From an uncultured Alistipes sp. (GTDB lineage: Bacteria; Bacteroidota; Bacteroidia; Bacteroidales; Rikenellaceae), in contig CALBKP010000129.1 of the NCBI GenBank assembly GCA_937895825.1, forward strand, positions 1 through 6,599: DNA of 6,599 bases, given 5' to 3'. Both the position numbers and the translations under genes were made by a program. This document shows, piece by piece, positions 1-6,591 of the stretch (its first letter is position 1; every line of letters starts with the position of its first letter). The notes beneath the pieces are model-generated. The model made no database searches. It saw nothing but the letters and a program-made list of their open reading frames with translations, and was not told the origin of the DNA.

Positions 1-439
1 AGTGGTTGCATTGCTTGTCGATGATATGGTGCTCGTGTGGCTCGACATTATCTATCTGGCAGATGACCTTCGTGTGGCCATTCTTTCGCGCCAAGCGTGC
101 TATCGTACCGAAGCATGGAGCCATAAACGGTGTCCAATACTTCATTAGCACAATGTCGGGCTTCGACTTTTGTAGCTCCTTGCCCACGCGCCACCATGTT
201 ATTGGGTTTACGGTAGATACCTTGCGTTCGATATGCAGATCCGTAGGTGCGGGGGTGTCGACCGTCTGGCTCTTACCCGGGAATAGAATTGTGGGGTATT
301 GCAACGTGAAGGTGGTGATGGCTACCTCCGAGCCTCGGCTCTGAAACTCGCGTGCCATGCTCTGCATAATAGATGCCAGCCCACCACGATACGGGTGTGC
401 TGGCCCTACAATAGCAATCTTCCTAACCTTCGTTGCCAT
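1..439 (-). CDS. Glycosyltransferase, GT4-like (partial, N-terminal 146 codons)
   Basis: This is the N-terminal part of a nucleotide-sugar-dependent glycosyltransferase, open without a stop from the ATG at 437-439 to the left edge, so the C-terminal sugar-nucleotide-binding half lies outside the window. The protein begins MATKVRKIAIVGPAHPYRGG: a first Rossmann strand followed by a glycine-rich loop (GPAHPYRGGLA, about residues 12-22), the usual acceptor-side entry of GT-B fold GT4 enzymes. Further on it has QYPTILFPGK (about 47-56), PDIVLMKYWTPFMAPC (about 94-109) and a DNVEPHE segment near residue 132, which I recognise from Bacteroidetes glycosyltransferases of this type. No signal peptide or membrane segment is visible, so it is cytoplasmic or peripheral to the membrane. 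The start codon is 5 bases after the thioesterase stop, which indicates translational coupling. Donor, acceptor and pathway cannot be read from this fragment; the EX7E-type catalytic motif of GT4 would be in the missing half. Confidence 0.88.
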   Translation of the reverse strand, partial: MATKVRKIAIVGPAHPYRGGLASIMQSMAREFQSRGSEVAITTFTLQYPTILFPGKSQTVDTPAPTDLHIERKVSTVNPITWWRVGKELQKSKPDIVLMKYWTPFMAPCFGTIARLARKNGHTKVICQIDNVEPHEHHIIDKQCNH

Positions 440-444
440 AACGC

Positions 445-1167
445 CTAAAACGTAATCTTTGCGCGGCAAAGAGTCTTGCCTCCATCTGACGATATCTCAA
501 ATTGCCAGATGCTACCCTCGTTTACAGCACCGATTGTGAGCGTCTCACCGTAGCGTGCCTCGGCTATAAAGTTGAGGTCGATGCGCATACCACCATTCTT
601 CTCGATAAGCTCGATGGGTAGTGCGTCGAACACAAGGTCTATATATCGCAACGTATTCACATGGCGATTGAAGTCAATATCGCTATATACCACTGGACGA
701 GATGTAGTTGTCGTAGGCTCGATGGCTCGTAGACGTGCTGGAACGGCTATTGGCGAAGGCTCTGCTACCATGGCACGCTCGTAGACATCCTTCAATGTCG
801 ACATATCTACCGCCTGGCGAGTCTTCATATTTATCATGCACCACTGCGAAACACCATAAGCAACAACTTCGTCACCCTTATGCACCTTAAAGTTACGTGT
901 AGAGCTTAGGCGGTTGAACTCGTTAACCCATGTGTCTACTACCACGTCGTCATACTGGCGAGGCTGGCTCTTTATCTCAACGGCCAGGCGCGATAGTACC
1001 CATGTGAAAGACTGACCCTGTAGTACATCCACGCCGAAACCCTTGTTATGGGCATCTGTGCCTGCCACGTTGAGCATGTAGTTTATAATTGATGCTACGG
1101 ATGCACGTAGCGTGAAGTCTACCTCCTGTGGCTCCACACGATGTGGATATGATGTTATCTCTGCCAT
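445..1167 (-). CDS. Acyl-ACP thioesterase (FatA/FatB-like, double hotdog)
   Basis: The 240-residue product should hydrolyse acyl-acyl carrier protein to free fatty acid and ACP in the cytoplasm, ending or diverting fatty acid synthesis. Length and layout fit the bacterial relatives of plant FatA/FatB: an N-terminal hotdog (about residues 10-135, with the helix region around 22-40 and the W80-V-N-E strand) and a C-terminal hotdog (about 155-240). The active-site signature is clear: D165, N167 and H169 in SDIDFNRHVNTLRYID, matching the DxNxHVN motif of FatB. A glutamate, E203, follows 34 residues after the histidine, the same spacing as in plant FatB; the next residue is Ala204 where plant FatB has cysteine. 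No signal peptide or plant-type transit peptide is present. The ATG follows a purine-rich stretch (AAGAGAGAA). The gene sits 36 bases after the lipoprotein stop and 5 bases before the glycosyltransferase. Chain-length preference cannot be predicted here. Confidence 0.93.
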   Translation of the reverse strand: MAEITSYPHRVEPQEVDFTLRASVASIINYMLNVAGTDAHNKGFGVDVLQGQSFTWVLSRLAVEIKSQPRQYDDVVVDTWVNEFNRLSSTRNFKVHKGDEVVAYGVSQWCMINMKTRQAVDMSTLKDVYERAMVAEPSPIAVPARLRAIEPTTTTSRPVVYSDIDFNRHVNTLRYIDLVFDALPIELIEKNGGMRIDLNFIAEARYGETLTIGAVNEGSIWQFEISSDGGKTLCRAKITF

Positions 1168-1203
1168 ATTTCTCTCTTCTTACTATCTGTTATCTCACAA
1201 TTA

Positions 1204-2649
1204 TTACTCTCTCACGCAGCGTACGGGCATGGCGTTTGCTCGCTGCATTGGGCGTGCCGCCTCAAAGCCGTTCCAAGTACGTGTGTTGGTGTTAAGGTTA
1301 AAGTACATAGCCGTAGCCATAGCACCATCTGTCGATGCTGTCCAGTAGTATCCTGACCAGGGGACTGGTAACTCGAGGTTGGTATTCATATTATCTAAAC
1401 GACCATCGAGGTAGTTGCGACGGCCTGCTGCGGTGAAGAAATACTCCTCATTGGTGGTCACATCCTTAAGCATCCAGCCATACATTGGCTGTGCCTCCTC
1501 CCAGCTCATAGTATCATCCTTCTCGGTGATGGTCAAGTTGGCATATATCGAGCTGTCGGGCACTCTCCAGCCGTGGGGACATGGGTCATTCTCGCTCTTG
1601 TGATCCGTACTCCAGAGCGTATCGTTTGAGCCAGTGAAGAGCCAGTCGTAGTTGTTGTCGGGGTTGCCGATAATTACAGACATGGGGTTAAGGTTGCTCC
1701 ACGACTCGGTGCCAGTGTCAGCAGTAGACTTCTCGTATGCCAAATAGCGAATATCGCCTTCATCGTCATACATGCGAGCATCCTCATTCTGTGTAAAGTT
1801 CCAAGTGTAGGGGCCAGGGAGCGGAGTCTTACGTCCCCACTGATAGTAGAGACCGTACGATGCCAATATCTTAGACTCATCGCCACTGCCATCATTTATG
1901 TCAGTTGCTCCGAGGTTCATCGCCATAAGTTCGCGGCCATCCATGGTGACGATGTTTTCAGCAGCCTCGGGGTTGTTGTTCGTAACCCAAATATGCCAGC
2001 TCCAGACAAGCTCGCCAGCAGCGTTGTATGCACCAATAAGTGCATTACCAGGATTTAGTGTAACCTTCTCGTCGTCGTCGGTCATGCCGCTAACGTAGAA
2101 CGATACCTTACCATCGCGGAAGTCCATGTAGTTGATAAGCTCCTTGCGTGACTCCCACAGAAGAACTACCTTTTCGGTATCAAGAGTTACATTGCTGCCT
2201 CCAACGTATGGATTGAAGTGGTAGCGTGTCTTAGGCTGAGTTACGATAAAGCAATTCGCAGGCTTTGACGAGAAGTCTATGTCGGCATTTGGAAGTATGG
2301 CAACATAGATGGTAACAGCTCTTGAATCTCCCGTGGGGGTATATCCCGTTAGCTTAAGGTCGCCCTCGGTGACCTCGTCGTCGTTGAAACTCTTAGGCGC
2401 AGTGACCGTGATTGTACCACTATATAGGTCGATGTCGTTTACACTCCAACCATCGGGTACGGTAGTCGCAACAATCGAGGCTATATTGTGGCTGTCGAAA
2501 TGTGTGCTTCCTACCTCACCTGGCTCCGATACAAGGATGCTACCCGTCGGAACGACAAATGAGTTTACCTCCTCTTTGCTGCACGATAGATTCAAGATAC
2601 TCAGACCGAGTACCATTAGAAACGTTATGCCATACAATCTTCTCTTCAT
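1204..2649 (-). CDS. Surface-type lipoprotein with C-terminal FISUMP-like domain
   Basis: The 481-residue product is an exported lipoprotein of unknown function. Residues 1-22 form a type II signal peptide (MKRR, then a hydrophobic stretch) ending in the lipobox LNLSC, with Cys23 as the lipidated residue. The mature protein starts C-S-K-E-E; the lysine plus acidic pair just after the cysteine resembles the Bacteroidetes lipoprotein export signal for the outer face of the outer membrane. Residues about 45-118 look like a small beta-sandwich (PDGWSVN, then TITVTAP). Residues about 128-225 carry ANCFIVTQP, VVLLWESR and LVWSWHIWVT, a segment I know from Bacteroidales lipoproteins. Residues about 235-481 match the FISUMP type of domain: MDGRELMAMNLGAT, GLYYQWGRKTPLPGP, NDPCPHGWRVPD, YYWTAST and the terminal MPVRCVRE; Cys357 and Cys478 may form a disulfide. 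Two consecutive TAA stops end the gene (1201-1206). Adhesin, fimbria-associated protein or other surface scaffold are all possible; nothing seen indicates an enzyme. Confidence 0.88.
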   Translation of the reverse strand: MKRRLYGITFLMVLGLSILNLSCSKEEVNSFVVPTGSILVSEPGEVGSTHFDSHNIASIVATTVPDGWSVNDIDLYSGTITVTAPKSFNDDEVTEGDLKLTGYTPTGDSRAVTIYVAILPNADIDFSSKPANCFIVTQPKTRYHFNPYVGGSNVTLDTEKVVLLWESRKELINYMDFRDGKVSFYVSGMTDDDEKVTLNPGNALIGAYNAAGELVWSWHIWVTNNNPEAAENIVTMDGRELMAMNLGATDINDGSGDESKILASYGLYYQWGRKTPLPGPYTWNFTQNEDARMYDDEGDIRYLAYEKSTADTGTESWSNLNPMSVIIGNPDNNYDWLFTGSNDTLWSTDHKSENDPCPHGWRVPDSSIYANLTITEKDDTMSWEEAQPMYGWMLKDVTTNEEYFFTAAGRRNYLDGRLDNMNTNLELPVPWSGYYWTASTDGAMATAMYFNLNTNTRTWNGFEAARPMQRANAMPVRCVRE

Positions 2650-2673
2650 ATCTTATGCTCTGTTTATTCGTTA

Positions 2674-4287
2674 TTATAAGTCTAACTCCTTGATCGATAC
2701 CGTAATATCGGGGTGCATATCCTGCAATATAGAGATGAGAACATCTGCCTCCGAGCGGTCAGCAAATGTGCCAACGGCAAACTTGCCAGCAGTGCGAGAT
2801 ATCATCTTCTCGGGTGCGGTGGCTGTGATTGTGGCGCGTACCTCGTCACTAAGTGTCTCGCACTCCAAAATGACGATGTATCTGCTACCTACGGGTACAA
2901 TCTCTGTTGTGTCGTCCTCCTCTGCTGCGAGGCTGAGATTCACCATCTCGCCATCTCGCCATCTGCAAACCTCAGGCTTCTTGAAACCCTTATCCTTTAG
3001 GAATACCAATGCCTCGTCTACCTCGCCACGTGTGGCAAAGCCGCCAGCATAATATGCGTAGTTACCCTCTTCGTCGCGAGCTATGGCAAGCGGCTGAACA
3101 CCCTTAAATAGGGTCATTGGTTGCTTGTTGCGGAACGAACCGAGGAGTATGCGATATATCGTGCCACGCTCATAAACCTTAAGCTCCGGTAGTGGATTCG
3201 AGGCGTTGTAGAAGTTCGTCTTGCCGACAGTAATAGGGGCGTAGTCGAGGAACAGACGACGCTCGATGTTAACGGGATTCAAACGGTACTCCGGTAGGCG
3301 CATGTTGCTACGTACACCCTGCAATGAGTCGAGAGCATCGCTTAGCTCCATCTCCACTGCAAAGCCAATTTCGAAATCGAGGAGCGTGGGGCGGCCTGAT
3401 ACGTAGTGTGCAAGAGCATCTGAGGCGTAGTAGCCATCATTGGCTGAGCACTTCTGCTGCATTGTTGTAAAGTCGGCAGATGACTTATCGATGAGGTCGT
3501 AGCGCAAACGCTTCTCGAGGACATAACCCAAAGCGTAGTACTTTGTGTCGATTATATGGTTCCAAACACGCTCTATCTCGCGATTGAGCGAGTCGGCCTT
3601 CTCGTTCAGAGCCTGATACTCGTCGAAGAGTATATTTGCATCGGCCTCAACCTCCGCAGCATTGTAATCTGTTGCGGTACGGCTCAACCTGTTGTACGTT
3701 TCAAGATACTCCGACGTTAACTTATCCATTGCGGCATCCTCCGCCGAGGCAACAAGAAGCTCAGAATAGTCCTCGGGGCTGAGTAGCTCAATAAAGATTG
3801 GATTCTTCACGAGGTCGCGATATGCCACAATACTCACCGCATTATTCTCATCCGCAATATTGTTTATGTCTGCATGGATGTCGCGTTCTATGTTCTTTGC
3901 TCTCTCAGCCTCCATAAGGTTGCTATACATCTTACGCTTGATAAACTCTCCTTCCAATTTGTTAATCTCGGTCATAACATCACCACGACGCTTCTTGATC
4001 TCAAATATCTGCTCTTCAAAATGGAGAATCTGCGAAACATACCTGTCAAAGTCCACCTCAGAGAGAACCATGCTGTCGCGCTTTGAGCTAAACTCGCCAC
4101 GCATATCATTTGCGAGTGACTGTATAGAGTCCTCCTTGTGGGCAAGTTCAATGCTCTTGCGTTTGAGATCTACGTAGCGCTGGTTATTCATCAACTCGGT
4201 AAATTCGGGGCTGTCGATCTGTGCAAACGCAGCAATCGAGAGTGTGAGCAACAGGGCTCCGATGATATATGTTCGCTTTGTTATCAT
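2674..4287 (-). CDS. Exported coiled-coil protein with two C-terminal SPOR-like domains
   Basis: This 537-residue protein is predicted to be periplasmic. Residues 1-22 are a type I signal peptide (MITKR, hydrophobic core IIGALLLTLSIAA, cleavage likely AFA|Q). Residues about 25-145 and 180-245 are charged and heptad-like (for example NKLEGEFIKRK and YQALNEKADSLNREIERV), consistent with long helices or coiled coils. Residues about 250-370 are a middle region I do not recognise. Residues about 376-450 form a SPOR-type domain: YRILLGSF, then YAYYAGGFATRGEVDEALVFLKDKGF, with the usual beta-alpha-beta pattern. Residues about 469-534 (RYIVILEC to VSIKEL, with KFAVGTFADRSEADVLISIL) look like a second, divergent copy. 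SPOR domains generally bind peptidoglycan strands stripped of stem peptides, so a cell-wall-associated role is likely but inferred. The ATG at 4287 is preferred to an upstream in-frame TTG at 4293. It is 37 bases from trkH and ends with tandem TAA TAA, 24 bases before the lipoprotein gene. Confidence 0.85.
   Translation of the reverse strand: MITKRTYIIGALLLTLSIAAFAQIDSPEFTELMNNQRYVDLKRKSIELAHKEDSIQSLANDMRGEFSSKRDSMVLSEVDFDRYVSQILHFEEQIFEIKKRRGDVMTEINKLEGEFIKRKMYSNLMEAERAKNIERDIHADINNIADENNAVSIVAYRDLVKNPIFIELLSPEDYSELLVASAEDAAMDKLTSEYLETYNRLSRTATDYNAAEVEADANILFDEYQALNEKADSLNREIERVWNHIIDTKYYALGYVLEKRLRYDLIDKSSADFTTMQQKCSANDGYYASDALAHYVSGRPTLLDFEIGFAVEMELSDALDSLQGVRSNMRLPEYRLNPVNIERRLFLDYAPITVGKTNFYNASNPLPELKVYERGTIYRILLGSFRNKQPMTLFKGVQPLAIARDEEGNYAYYAGGFATRGEVDEALVFLKDKGFKKPEVCRWRDGEMVNLSLAAEEDDTTEIVPVGSRYIVILECETLSDEVRATITATAPEKMISRTAGKFAVGTFADRSEADVLISILQDMHPDITVSIKELDL
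2941..2964 (-). repeat. Three tandem 8-base repeats inside the SPOR-protein gene
   Basis: On the coding strand this stretch is AGATGGCG, AGATGGCG, AGATGGTG: two perfect copies followed by one with a single change. It lies within the first SPOR-like domain and encodes part of the segment CRWRDGEMVN (about residues 441-450). Because the unit is 8 bases, reading passes through all three frames of the repeat, and gain or loss of one unit would shift the frame for the last ~90 codons. It may simply be chance in a coding sequence. Confidence 0.6.
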
Positions 4288-4293
4288 TATCAA
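4288..4293 (-). other. Alternative upstream TTG start of the SPOR-domain gene, judged less likely
   Basis: Two codons before the ATG at 4285-4287 the frame contains a TTG (4291-4293), which would add Met-Ile to the N terminus. The ATG start gives a compact signal peptide (MITKR then the hydrophobic core), and ATG is generally preferred. Neither start has a clear Shine-Dalgarno sequence, which is normal for Bacteroidetes, so the choice rests on codon preference. Confidence 0.7.
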
Positions 4294-4324
4294 TATCTAA
4301 ATATCTTTCAATCAACATGTTGGT

Positions 4325-5770
4325 TTAACGCCATGAACGGATGAAGAGCAACTGTATGAAACCAAATATCTCCAAACGACCGATAAGCATGAGTACCGTT
4401 GAGGTGAGCTTGAGTATGGCTGGTAGATCCGAGAAGTTCGACATCGAACCTACCTCGCCAAAGCCTGGACCCACATTGCTGATACATGCTATCGAGGCTG
4501 TGAAGCTCGTGGTGAGATCGCATCCAAAGAGGGTGTAAACAACCGTTCCGAGCAGTACGAATATCATGTACGTCACTATAAACGTCATCACCAAGCTCTG
4601 CACTCGCTCGTCCTGTACCAATCCGTCTATCTTTGTGCGAATCACAGCGTTTGGGTGTAATTGGAGTTTCATTCGCTGGCGTATTACCTTCGTGGCGATA
4701 AGCATACGGTCAACCTTCATACCTCCCGATGTAGAACCTGCACAACCACATATCACCGAGCACAAAACAAGTAACGCTATGGCCAGCGGTGTCCATAGGT
4801 TTGTGTCGGCCGTGGCAAAGCCCGTTGTTGTCGTTATGCTGACAACTTGGAAGGCTGAGTGACGGAACGACTCGCCGAGCGTAGGGTATATATCTCCACT
4901 CCAGAGGCTGAAGGCAATGACGATGGTAATCACAAGCATCATACCTATAAACGTTCGAACGACCTCCGAACGGAAAATATTGTTTCTACGGCCAGTAATA
5001 GTGGCGTAGAGGATGCCAAAATGTATGGCCGATACTGTCATTGCCCCCATTATGATACCCTCAATAGCGGGGCTGTCCCAGAAGGCAACCGAGGCATTCT
5101 TCGTGCTGAAACCGCAGGTGCTACACGATGACATAGCGTGTGTTGCTGCATCAAACCAGGTCATGCCCGATTGTTTGAGGGCTAAAGTAGTGATGATTGT
5201 AAGGCCAGCATAGACCATCGAAAGGATACGGATTATCACTTTAGAGCGGTAGTGGAAATTATCCTTGGCTATGGTGCTCATCTCCACGTTGGAGAGCGTC
5301 TGACGGCTCTTGCCCATAGATGGCAGAATGACAAGTGCAAACATAACAACACCAATACCTCCAATCCAAGCCGATGAAGCACGCCAGAAGAGCAGACCGC
5401 GCGGCAGGAACTCTATGTCGTCGAGGATAGATGCACCAGTAGTGGTAAAACCCGAAACACTCTCGAACCAGGCGTTTATAAAGCTAAACTCACCACCCCA
5501 GATAAGGTATGGGAACATTCCCACAACACTTGCAAGAATCCACGAGCCTACAACAATGGTAAATCCCTCCTTGTTGGAGATAGACTTTGCGCGAGGTACG
5601 AAGAGCAGCGGGAAGGCGCCCAAAGTGAGTGTAAGCATTGCCGAGAGCAGTAGGGGATAGAAGCCCGAATCGACGCTATTCATATACGAGATACCAGCCG
5701 ACACTGCCATAAATGCCGACACGCACAGCATAACTGTACCAACATATCTCAATATAACACTTACACGCAT
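4325..5770 (-). CDS. trkH: TrkH-family potassium uptake channel subunit
   Basis: The 481-residue integral inner-membrane protein is the ion-translocating subunit of a Trk/Ktr potassium uptake system. All four pore-loop repeats of the superfamily are visible, each with its filter glycine: TTTGAS (109-114, Gly112), STCGFST (217-223, Gly220), TTTTGFAT (313-320, Gly317) and SNVGPGFG (431-438, Gly434). The intramembrane gating loop is also present after repeat three (CGCAGSTSGGMK, 341-352), as is the C-terminal GRLE (464-467). Hydrophobic segments occur throughout, with the first about 7-28, as expected for four M1-P-M2 units; the length is normal for TrkH. Family members need a cytoplasmic RCK partner (TrkA/KtrA) that binds nucleotides and gates the pore; none is encoded in this window. 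The ATG lies 5 bases after the stop of the upstream membrane-protein gene, so the two are probably cotranslated. No frameshift or missing filter residue is seen. Confidence 0.97.
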   Translation of the reverse strand: MRVSVILRYVGTVMLCVSAFMAVSAGISYMNSVDSGFYPLLLSAMLTLTLGAFPLLFVPRAKSISNKEGFTIVVGSWILASVVGMFPYLIWGGEFSFINAWFESVSGFTTTGASILDDIEFLPRGLLFWRASSAWIGGIGVVMFALVILPSMGKSRQTLSNVEMSTIAKDNFHYRSKVIIRILSMVYAGLTIITTLALKQSGMTWFDAATHAMSSCSTCGFSTKNASVAFWDSPAIEGIIMGAMTVSAIHFGILYATITGRRNNIFRSEVVRTFIGMMLVITIVIAFSLWSGDIYPTLGESFRHSAFQVVSITTTTGFATADTNLWTPLAIALLVLCSVICGCAGSTSGGMKVDRMLIATKVIRQRMKLQLHPNAVIRTKIDGLVQDERVQSLVMTFIVTYMIFVLLGTVVYTLFGCDLTTSFTASIACISNVGPGFGEVGSMSNFSDLPAILKLTSTVLMLIGRLEIFGFIQLLFIRSWR

Positions 5771-5775
5771 GCCCT

Positions 5776-6591
5776 TTACTGTCTATTCTGCTTTGACAAA
5801 CCGATAAGTCGCTCAATATTCTCTGTCAGCTCCTTGAGCTCATCGAGCAAATCGCCCTTAACCCCAAACGGCAGACGATAGCTCAAGTAGTTTGACAATG
5901 AGCCATTTATCTTCTCGATAGGTTTAACGCAGTAGATACGGATAAAATAGTAGAACATCAGCACTATGGCAATCATCACCACCAGCGAGATAAATACCGG
6001 AGCCACAGAGCGATAGGCGTTCTTATTAAGCTGCTCTGCACGTGGAGCAAGCGAGCTGTGGGTATGGGTCATAAAGCTCTGAATCTCCTCCACAAGCTCC
6101 TCATAGGCGGGTTTATACGACTCATCGTACCACAACTTACCACGCAAAGCGACCAACTCGCTATCCTCAATTACCTCGGCAACACCAATGGTCTGCAACT
6201 GAATCTGTGCCGGCTGCTCGGTAAAGACAAATTGGTCTGTCACCTCGCGCAGATGTGCTGCACGGAGCAACAGAGAGTCCAAACACGATACATCCAACGC
6301 CTCACTACGAGCCGTAGCAATCTTGCCGTCAAGGTCACTCATAACCCTGCGGCAGACATCCCTCTGGGCGTGCTCATCAAAGATAGCCACGTGCAGCACC
6401 GCCTGACTATGTTCGTGCGCCGACTTGAGCATATCCTTGGCAATCTCCATATTACGACGGGATGCCGACAAAATCATCTCGGTATCGTTACTCATATTAC
6501 TCAACTCGAATAACGATATCATACCCGAAACAAACAACAAGGCGACAATGCTCAAAAAGCCGATTGTCACTCTTTTGCCAATACCTTTCAT
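5776..6591 (-). CDS. Four-helix-bundle (4HB_MCP-like) membrane protein with HAMP-like tail and no output domain
   Basis: The 271-residue product looks like the front half of a chemoreceptor or sensor kinase. Order of parts: a short basic N terminus, membrane segment one (about residues 9-25, VTIGFLSIVALLFVSGMI), a mostly helical periplasmic region of about 170 residues (26-194, beginning LFELSNMSNDTEMILSASRR), membrane segment two (about 196-217, VFISLVVMIAIVLMFYYF), then a HAMP-like segment (about 218-264) with the conserved proline P224 (VKPIEKI) and the second helix LLDELKELTENIERL. The length of the periplasmic part fits the 4HB_MCP class. The protein stops seven residues later, with no methyl-accepting, kinase, cyclase or DNA-binding domain, and trkH begins 5 bases on, so no lost output domain is left behind. 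It could signal through a partner's HAMP or membrane segments, or simply be a structural sensor. The ATG at 6589-6591 is 8 bases from the window edge, so its promoter is not visible. Confidence 0.82.
   Translation of the reverse strand: MKGIGKRVTIGFLSIVALLFVSGMISLFELSNMSNDTEMILSASRRNMEIAKDMLKSAHEHSQAVLHVAIFDEHAQRDVCRRVMSDLDGKIATARSEALDVSCLDSLLLRAAHLREVTDQFVFTEQPAQIQLQTIGVAEVIEDSELVALRGKLWYDESYKPAYEELVEEIQSFMTHTHSSLAPRAEQLNKNAYRSVAPVFISLVVMIAIVLMFYYFIRIYCVKPIEKINGSLSNYLSYRLPFGVKGDLLDELKELTENIERLIGLSKQNRQ

Larger units (their letters stand above)
1..6591 (-). other. Probable single transcription unit of six genes (both ends open)
   Basis: Six genes run in the same direction with gaps of 5, 37, 24, 36 and 5 bases. 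None of the gaps contains a GC-rich hairpin followed by a T run, and none is long enough to hold a full Bacteroidetes promoter (a -33 TTTG and a -7 TAnnTTTG) together with a leader. I looked for TAnnTTTG in the gaps and did not see it. The first promoter would be to the right of position 6599 and the end of the unit to the left of position 1. Promoters inside coding sequence remain possible, and the three gaps of 24-37 bases are where the unit would be split if it is split. Confidence 0.65.

Noticed and set aside
6..344. Plus-strand open frame of 112 codons at the left end
   Set aside because: It is antisense to the glycosyltransferase fragment, which has a continuous frame and a recognisable GT4 N terminus.
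2309..3052. Plus-strand open frame of 247 codons
   Set aside because: It lies antisense across the end of the SPOR gene, the gap and the start of the lipoprotein gene, has no recognisable domain, and its sequence is serine/threonine-rich as expected from a reversed coding strand. The minus-strand genes there have clear signal peptides and domains.
4313..4322. Perfect 10-base palindrome caacatgttg between trkH and the SPOR gene
   Set aside because: It is short, AT-rich, does not extend by further pairing and is not followed by a T run, so it is neither a credible terminator nor a supported operator.
6058..6513. Plus-strand open frame of 151 codons
   Set aside because: It is entirely inside the sensor-like gene on the opposite strand and shows no domain, signal peptide or membrane segment.
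5776..6591. Sensor-like gene as a truncated histidine kinase or chemoreceptor pseudogene
   Set aside because: The frame is intact, the HAMP-like segment ends cleanly, and the next gene begins 5 bases later with no remnant of a kinase or signalling domain, so a complete short protein is the better reading.
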